NCBI RefSeq assembly: GCF_022288825.1
Contig: NZ_JAKOOW010000024.1
Span: forward strand, 70,211-134,210
Direction of reading: 5' to 3'
Length of the DNA stretch: 64,000 nucleotides
Origin: Kingella pumchi
GTDB lineage: Bacteria; Pseudomonadota; Gammaproteobacteria; Burkholderiales; Neisseriaceae
Shown one piece after another: positions 58,257 to 64,000 of the stretch. The notes beneath the pieces are model-generated. The model ran no database searches, was not told the origin of the DNA, and saw only the letters and a list, made by a program, of their open reading frames with translations. The translations under genes were made by a program, and so were the position numbers. Positions within the stretch are counted from its first letter, which is position 1; each line of letters opens with the position of its first letter.

Positions 58257-60569
58257 ATGAACATCACCGCCACCCTTGCCGCCGAACTCTCCGCCACCAC
58301 CGCCCAAATCCAAGCCGCCGTTTCCCTGCTGGACGACGGCGCCACCGTGCCCTTTATCGCCCGCTACCGCAAGGAAGCCACGGGCGGGCTGGACGACACC
58401 CAGTTGCGCACGCTGGCGGAACGTTTGCAGTATTTGCGCGAGCTGAAAGAGCGTCGCGCCGCCGTGCTCAAATCCATTGAAGAACAAGGCAAACTCACGC
58501 CCGAATTGCAGGCGCAGATTGAAGCCGCCGACAACAAAACCGCGCTGGAAGATTTGTACCTGCCCTACAAACCCAAACGCCGCACCAAGGCGCAAACCGC
58601 GCGTGAAAACGGTTTGCAGCCGCTGGCGGATTTGCTGCTTGCCGAGCAGCCGCAGGACGTGGAAACTGCCGCCGCGCCGTTTGTCAATGACAATGTACCC
58701 GACACCAAAGCCGCGCTGGATGGTGCACGCGCGATTTTGATGGAGCAGTTTGCCGAAAATGCCGAATTAATCGGGCGTCTACGCGAAAAACTGTGGAACG
58801 AAGCCGAAATCCACGCGCAAGTTGTCGCGGGTGAAGAAGAAAAAGGCGAGAAATTCAAAGACTATTTTGACCACCGCGAAACCATCCGTGCCATGCCCAG
58901 CCACCGCGCTTTGGCGGTTTTGCGCGGGCGCAACGAAGGCGTGTTGAACATCGTGCTCAAATATCAAGCCGACGACACGCCGATTACCCAAGCGAGCGAA
59001 TACGAGCAAATCATCGCCGCGCAGTTTGGCGTGTCAGAAAATAATAAATGGCTGCGCGACACCGTGCGGCTGGCGTGGCGGGCGAAGATTTTTCTGTCGT
59101 TGGAACTGGAAGCGTTGAACCGTTTAAAAGAAGCCGCCGATCATGACGCAATTACCGTATTCGCCCGCAATCTCAAAGACTTGCTGCTCGCCGCGCCTGC
59201 CGGACGCTTGCCGACCTTAGGCTTGGACCCCGGCTACCGCAACGGCGTGAAATGCGCGGTGGTGGACGACACGGGCAAGCTGTTGGATACCGCCATTGTT
59301 TATTTACACCAAGAAAACAATATGTTGGCAACGCTTTCGCGCCTGATTAAAACCCACGGCGTGAAGCTTATCGCCATCGGCAACGGCACCGCCAGCCGCG
59401 AAACCGACAAACTCGCGGGCGAGTTGGTGCGCGGGCTGGCCGCGACCGAAGGAAGTCCCTGTGGGAAAATGGGGCTGCACAAAATCGTCGTATCCGAAGC
59501 CGGCGCGTCGATTTATTCCGCGTCCGAACTGGCGGCGCGCGAGTTCCCCGACTTGGACGTTTCCCTGCGCGGCGCGGTGTCCATCGCCCGCAGGCTGCAA
59601 GACCCGCTCGCCGAGTTGGTGAAAATCGACCCCAAATCCATCGGCGTGGGCCAGTATCAGCACGACGTGAACCAAAGCCAGCTCGCCAAATCGCTGGACG
59701 CGGTGGTCGAAGACTGCGTGAACGCCGTCGGCGTGGACGTGAACACCGCTTCCGCCCCGCTCTTGGCGCGGATTTCCGGTTTGAATCAGACCCTTGCCCA
59801 AAACATCGTCGCCTACCGCGATGAAAACGGCGCATTCGACAGCCGCAAAAAACTGCTGAAAGTACCGCGTTTGGGTGAAAAAACCTTCGAGCAGGCGGCG
59901 GGCTTTTTGCGGATTAACGGCGGCAAAGAGCCGCTGGATGCGAGCGCCGTCCACCCCGAGGCCTATCCCGTCGTCGCCAAAATGCTGGCTCAACAAGGCA
60001 TTACCGCCGCCGAATTGATCGGCAACCGCGAAAAAATCAAACACATCCGCGCCGCCGATTTCACCGACGAGCGTTTCGGTTTGCCTACCATTTTGGACAT
60101 TCTCGCCGAACTGGAAAAACCCGGCCGCGACCCGCGCGGCGAGTTTCAGACGGCCTCCTTCGCCGAAGGAATCCACGAAATCAAAGATTTGGAAGTTGGC
60201 ATGATTTTAGAAGGCGTGGTCTCCAACGTCGCCAACTTTGGTGCGTTTGTCGATATCGGCGTACACCAAGACGGCTTGGTACACATCTCCGCGCTTGCCG
60301 ACCGTTTCGTACAAGACCCGCGCGAAGTGGTTAAAGCGGGTGATGTGGTCAAAGTGAAAGTGCTGGAAGTCGATGCCGCCCGCAAACGCATCGCCCTGAC
60401 CATGCGCCTTTCAGACGACCCCGCATCAGGTGTAGCAGGCAAAAGGCCGTCTGAAAGCCGAAATACGCGTTCCGACAACCGAAGCAGCCTGAAAAGCAGC
60501 AAAGCCCAACGCGAGAAACAACCGACCAACAGCGCGATGGCGGATGCCTTTGCCAAGTTGAAGCGGTAA
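58257..60569 (+). CDS. tex: RNA-binding transcriptional accessory protein Tex
   Basis: A 770-residue cytoplasmic protein of the Tex family, which binds nucleic acid and affects toxin and virulence gene expression. The N-terminal helical region has VPFIARYRKEATGGLDD. A YqgF/RNase H-like domain with LGLDPGYRNGVKCAV starts near 320. HhH motifs lie around 500-560 and an S1 domain near 640-720 (GMILEGVVSNVANFGAFVDI). The 3' part carries two perfect foreign uptake sequences AGGCCGTCTGAA (60145-60156 on the minus strand, 60444-60455) and a near AG-mucDUS at about 60410. One native copy lies at 60484-60493. This suggests recent exchange with another Neisseria. Confidence 0.95.
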   Translation: MNITATLAAELSATTAQIQAAVSLLDDGATVPFIARYRKEATGGLDDTQLRTLAERLQYLRELKERRAAVLKSIEEQGKLTPELQAQIEAADNKTALEDLYLPYKPKRRTKAQTARENGLQPLADLLLAEQPQDVETAAAPFVNDNVPDTKAALDGARAILMEQFAENAELIGRLREKLWNEAEIHAQVVAGEEEKGEKFKDYFDHRETIRAMPSHRALAVLRGRNEGVLNIVLKYQADDTPITQASEYEQIIAAQFGVSENNKWLRDTVRLAWRAKIFLSLELEALNRLKEAADHDAITVFARNLKDLLLAAPAGRLPTLGLDPGYRNGVKCAVVDDTGKLLDTAIVYLHQENNMLATLSRLIKTHGVKLIAIGNGTASRETDKLAGELVRGLAATEGSPCGKMGLHKIVVSEAGASIYSASELAAREFPDLDVSLRGAVSIARRLQDPLAELVKIDPKSIGVGQYQHDVNQSQLAKSLDAVVEDCVNAVGVDVNTASAPLLARISGLNQTLAQNIVAYRDENGAFDSRKKLLKVPRLGEKTFEQAAGFLRINGGKEPLDASAVHPEAYPVVAKMLAQQGITAAELIGNREKIKHIRAADFTDERFGLPTILDILAELEKPGRDPRGEFQTASFAEGIHEIKDLEVGMILEGVVSNVANFGAFVDIGVHQDGLVHISALADRFVQDPREVVKAGDVVKVKVLEVDAARKRIALTMRLSDDPASGVAGKRPSESRNTRSDNRSSLKSSKAQREKQPTNSAMADAFAKLKR

Positions 60570-60606
60570 GGACGTCTGAATTCCCATTAATAACTGAAAG
60601 CCCATT

Positions 60607-62594
60607 ATGCAACTTACCTCCCTACTGAAAGACACCAACTACAATCTTTCCCAATTCAACGAAAAGCAAATCACCGAACTCGAACAGGCTGTTTTTATGA
60701 AAGCTGGCAAAAACGGGGATGTGCCGTATGTAAAATGCCTGGTGCGTAAAAAAGACATCCGGCTTACTCCCGAAGAAGCCGTTCGCCAGCTTTACCTGCT
60801 GAAACTGCATCAGGATTACAACTATCCCTACGAGCGCATGGAACTGGAATACGCCGTAACTTTCGGGCGCGAAAAGAAACGTGCCGATATCGTAATATTC
60901 GAGCGTGACAACCCTACTGTGGTTTACATAATTGTCGAACTGAAAAAACCCAAGCTTAAAGACGGCAAAGAACAACTCAAATCCTACTGCAACGCTACCG
61001 GTGCACCCATCGGCGTATGGACCAACGGCGACAGTATTTCCTATTACAACCGCCGCGATCCCAACTATTTCAAAGATATTCCAAATATCCCCAAAGTATC
61101 GGAAAAGCTGTCCGACGTATTGGGTGAACGCTGGACAATAGTCGATCTGATCGCCAACGACAAAGTTGCCCACGAGCGCAAATCGCTAAAAGATTTGGTT
61201 GTGGAAATGGAAGATGAGGTATTGGCAAACGCAGGCGTGGACGTCTTTGAAGAACTATTCCAACTGATTTTCACCAAGCTGTACGACGAAATGGAAAGCA
61301 CACGCAACACGCTTCGCCACCTTGAGTTCCGTAACTACGGCGATACCGACATCGAGCTGAAAAGCAAGATTCAAGACCTGTTCGACCGCGCCAAAAAGAA
61401 ATGGGAAGGCGTGTTTGCCGAGAGCGCGAAAATCAACCTTTCTCCCTCACATTTGGCCGTCTGCGTTTCCTCGCTGGAAGGTGTAAAACTGTTCAACTCC
61501 AATTTGGACGTGGTGGACGAAGCGTTTGAATACCTGATTAACAAATCCAGCAAGGGAGAAAAAGGGCAGTATTTCACTCCGCGCTATGTGATTGATATGT
61601 GCGTGAAAATGCTTGATCCAAAAGCGCATGAAACCGTAATCGATACCGCGGCAGGTAGCTGTGGATTTCCTGTGCACGCCATTTTCCATGTGTGGGCAAA
61701 ACAGCTTGCCGAACGCGGCATGGAGCGCAGCCATCTGTTTACGGCCGAAGAAAAGCTACCTGAACAAAAAGATTACGTTGAAGAAAAAGTGTTTTTGCCA
61801 TCGACTTTGATGAAAAAGCCGTGCGTGTCGCACGCACGCTCAATCTGATTGCAGGCGACGGGCAGACCAATGTTTTGCATCTCAACACGCTCGACTACGA
61901 ACGCTGGGACGACAATACCACGGAAGAAAACTGGCTGGATGTATACGGCAACGGCTGGCGTAAGCTAAAAAAACTTCGCCAAAACAAATCACAAAACCGC
62001 GATTTCCAATTCGATATTCTGATGGCCAATCCCCCTTTTGCCGGAGAAATCAAAGAAACCCGCATCATTGCCCGTTATGAGTTAGGCAAGAAAAGCAACG
62101 GCAAATATCAAAACAAAGTCGGGCGCGATATTTTGTTTATCGAGCGCAATTTGGATTTTCTCAAACCGGGCGGGCGCATGGCAGTGGTGTTGCCGCAAGG
62201 ACGGTTCAACAACAGCAGTGACAAATATATCCGCGACTATATTGCCGAACGCTGCCGCATCCTTGCCGTAGTCGGATTGCACGGCAACGTGTTCAAACCG
62301 CATACCGGTACCAAAACCAGCGTACTGTTTGTGCAGAAATGGGACGACGAGCTCTGCCCCAAACGCGACGACTATCCGATTTTCTTCGCCACCATGCAGG
62401 AGCCGAGCAAAGACAACAGCGGCGACAAAATCTACGTTAAAAATTCAGACGGCCTGCCAGTGTTGGATGACCACGGACACCTGATTGTCCGCCACGACTT
62501 GTTTAACCACGACGGCAAAACCCAAGACGGTATCGCCGAAGCCTTTTTGGAATTTGCCAAGAAAGAGAGACTGTCGTTTGTGGGAAAGGCCTAA
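60607..62594 (+). pseudogene. restriction-modification fusion: PD-(D/E)XK nuclease-like domain plus N6-adenine methyltransferase, frameshifted
   Basis: Two adjacent frames make one ~660-residue protein. Residues 1-~150 form an HsdR-N-like nuclease domain, with E79/E81, D94 and the E111-L-K113 triad. A helical HsdM N-terminal region follows. The methyltransferase has motif I DTAAGSCGF from residue 346 and motif IV NPPF at 62028-62039. Frame 1 runs from 60607 to 61848 but goes out of register at T5 (61792-61796). Frame 2 resumes with AIDFDEKAVRVARTLNLIAG and ends at 62594. Losing two T or gaining one restores the frame. It could be an inactive allele, a phase-off state or a sequencing error. 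An AG-DUS (62444-62455) shows Neisseria origin. Confidence 0.85.
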
Positions 62595-62644
62595 GCCCTT
62601 TCAATGAAGCGAGATATAAGGCTTTGTTGGAAGGGTTGGAGATT

Positions 62645-64000
62645 ATGGAAACACATTATTCTAAGTTAGAGCGCACTTTAAGAATTGATGCTGAGTTTTA
62701 CAGTAAATCGTATTTTTTAATAGATAAAATATTACAGGGGGCATTGCCAATCACTGACTTGGTTTCTGTATCAGACGGAAATCATATGAGTATCAGTGAA
62801 CATTTCATTGAAAAAGGTATTCCGTATTATAGGGGACAAGATGTCCACACATTTTTTATTGAGACCTCAAATCCAATGTATATTGGCAAAAGGATATTTG
62901 ATACTAAGTTGATGCAGCGATCTCATTTAAAAAAAGGGGATGTTTTGTTGTCTATTGTTGGCACTATCGGAAATTTATCATTATTTTATTCTGATATGCT
63001 AGCCACATGTAGTTGTAAGTTGGCGATTTTGCGGAAGAAAAATATTAAGCCTGAAATTTTGGCTATATTTTTAATGTCAAAATATGGTCAGATGCAAATT
63101 CAACGGTTTACTAGAGGAGCAGTACAGCAAGGGTTGATTTTAGAAGACATGGATCAGATAAAAATACCTAATTTTACTGCTACTTTTCAAAATGAAATAA
63201 AGGATATTGTTTTTCAATCATATGAGAATCTTAGATTATCCCAAAAACAATATGTTGAGGCTCAAGATGCATTATTGAATGCTTTAAGTTTCACTGACTT
63301 TCAAACGATCTCTCCCTGCCTCAACCTAAAAATCCTTAAAGAAAGCTACCTGAAAACGGGGCGGCTGGATGCGGAGTATTACCAACCCAAGTATGAACAT
63401 TATTGGAAAACTTTGCAATCTCAGCCACATACTTTTATTCGTAGCGAATACGATCTGATTACCAATAAGCCCTTACTGAAAGGAGCAAGCTGCAATTATG
63501 TTGAAATCGGTGATATCGATATTTCAGACGGTTCGTACAAAGCTAATTCAGTTTTGCATGAAGAATTGCCTGCCAATGCCAAAATTTCTGCCCGTAGGGG
63601 TGATGTGTTAGTTTCGACTGTCCGTCCGTATCGCGGTGCAGTGGCTATTGTTGAGAATGACGATAATCTAGTAGTTAGCGGTGCATTTACTGTATTGCGA
63701 CAAAAAGCAGACAGTAATTTTAGGACGGAAATTTTAAAAGTGCTGCTGCGTACCCCGTTGTATAAAGATTGGTTGTTGCAATTTAATGTTGGCACCAGCT
63801 ATCCGGTTATCAAAAACGAAGATGTTTTAAACCTGCCCATCCCACTTATTGATACCGCCACCCAAACCAAAATTGCCGATTATGTCCAAAAAAGCAACGC
63901 GCTGCGCCGTGAAGCAGACGCGCTGCTGCAACAGGCGAAATCGGCGGTTGAAGCAGAAATCGAAAATAAATCAATAATTTCAGAAACTTGCGGGGGGGGG
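62645..64000 (+). CDS. hsdS: type I-like specificity subunit HsdS, partial (cut by window end)
   Basis: The frame from the ATG at 62645 (GGAG four bases upstream) stays open for 452 codons to the window end. It has two target-recognition halves. The first opens RTLRIDAEFYSKSYF, with KGIPYYRGQDV and LKKGDVLLSIVGTIG. The second opens GRLDAEYYQPKYEHY, with RRGDVLVSTVRPYRG and NLPIPLIDTATQTKIADYV. A helical spacer near 200 and a C-terminal coiled coil (ALRREADALLQQAKSAVEAE) match conserved HsdS regions. The first half is far more AT-rich than its surroundings. Conserved-looking sequence (FNEARYKALLEGLE) is in frame just upstream but has no ATG; a TTG start at 62624 is possible. The end runs into poly-G. 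Confidence 0.88.
   Translation, partial: METHYSKLERTLRIDAEFYSKSYFLIDKILQGALPITDLVSVSDGNHMSISEHFIEKGIPYYRGQDVHTFFIETSNPMYIGKRIFDTKLMQRSHLKKGDVLLSIVGTIGNLSLFYSDMLATCSCKLAILRKKNIKPEILAIFLMSKYGQMQIQRFTRGAVQQGLILEDMDQIKIPNFTATFQNEIKDIVFQSYENLRLSQKQYVEAQDALLNALSFTDFQTISPCLNLKILKESYLKTGRLDAEYYQPKYEHYWKTLQSQPHTFIRSEYDLITNKPLLKGASCNYVEIGDIDISDGSYKANSVLHEELPANAKISARRGDVLVSTVRPYRGAVAIVENDDNLVVSGAFTVLRQKADSNFRTEILKVLLRTPLYKDWLLQFNVGTSYPVIKNEDVLNLPIPLIDTATQTKIADYVQKSNALRREADALLQQAKSAVEAEIENKSIISETCGGG
63992..64000 (+). repeat. poly-G tract of at least nine G in hsdS
   Basis: The window ends in C followed by nine G, inside the open hsdS frame after ISETC. The tract may continue beyond the window. Runs of this length slip during replication and are the usual phase-variation switches of Neisseria. 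Confidence 0.8.

Noticed and set aside
61755..63358. AAGCTACCTGAA near 61755 and 63347, one base from the Eikenella-type DUS
   Set aside because: Only two imperfect copies, both explained as ordinary coding sequence; not enough to claim an Eikenella donor.
1..64000. tRNA, rRNA or tmRNA genes
   Set aside because: I found no cloverleaf-like segment with conserved T-loop sequence and no rRNA-like stretch; a short RNA could still be missed by eye.

Overview
The window comes from a GC-rich member of the Neisseriaceae. The main evidence is a short DNA-uptake sequence (DUS) with core GCAGCCTGAA, usually inside AGGCAGCCTGAA. It recurs between and inside genes throughout the window, roughly 25 times in the first 10 kb by eye. 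This is the Kingella-type dialect of the DUS family, not the GCCGTCTGAA core of meningococcus and gonococcus. Gene content agrees: a cytochrome c' lipoprotein, a RibB with a degenerate RibA domain, DUF3460 and DUF3079 proteins, and a TbpB/NHBA-like lipoprotein. I cannot name the species.

Layout. 1-9.6 kb: prfA, a TPR protein, a membrane protein, map, a family-39 type glycosyltransferase, fbp, speA, hpt and a tiny membrane protein. 9.7-12.1 kb: a three-gene polar amino-acid ABC importer. 12.1-13.1 kb: a gene-poor, repeat-rich scar holding an IS110-type transposase remnant, followed by a lone pseF. 13.9-25.1 kb: ttcA, a CPBP protease, a TbpB/NHBA-like lipoprotein, a very large DUF2339 membrane protein, an LpxL-family acyltransferase and several small conserved genes. 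25.3-33.5 kb: gatB, a DUF711 protein, rppH, hemA divergent from pdxH with a candidate Fur box between them, small lipoproteins and greB. 34.5-49.2 kb: lgt-ribBX, an AIM24-like protein, pheA, gcvT, recO divergent from smc, a thioredoxin-like protein, serB-pth, an SDR oxidoreductase and cytochrome c'. 49.5-56.2 kb: a four-gene export system (HlyD-type adaptor, RbbA-type ATPase/permease, second permease, NodT-type outer-membrane channel). 56.7-60.6 kb: apbC, a small membrane protein and tex. 60.6-64.0 kb: a restriction-modification locus cut off by the window end.

The DUS does several jobs here. Inverted pairs close most transcription units as terminator-like hairpins. Single copies sit in leaders. 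Copies inside genes are read in particular frames (GSLK, QPE, FQAA, SGCL, RLPE) and gather in flexible linkers, most strikingly nine copies in about 320 bp between the second ATPase domain and the membrane domain of the RbbA-like protein. The remaining frame yields a TGA, which several genes use as their stop codon.

The best leads are at the right end. From the 3' part of tex onward the DUS dialect changes to AGGCCGTCTGAA, the AG-DUS of other Neisseria, which suggests an imported block. The restriction locus in it encodes one polypeptide carrying both a PD-(D/E)XK nuclease-like domain and an N6-adenine methyltransferase, followed by a specificity subunit, an arrangement closer to BcgI-like enzymes than to classical type I. 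The fusion gene is frameshifted at a T5 run. The specificity gene runs into a tract of at least nine G at the window edge, a typical phase-variation signal. The rest of the window is mostly conserved housekeeping genes.
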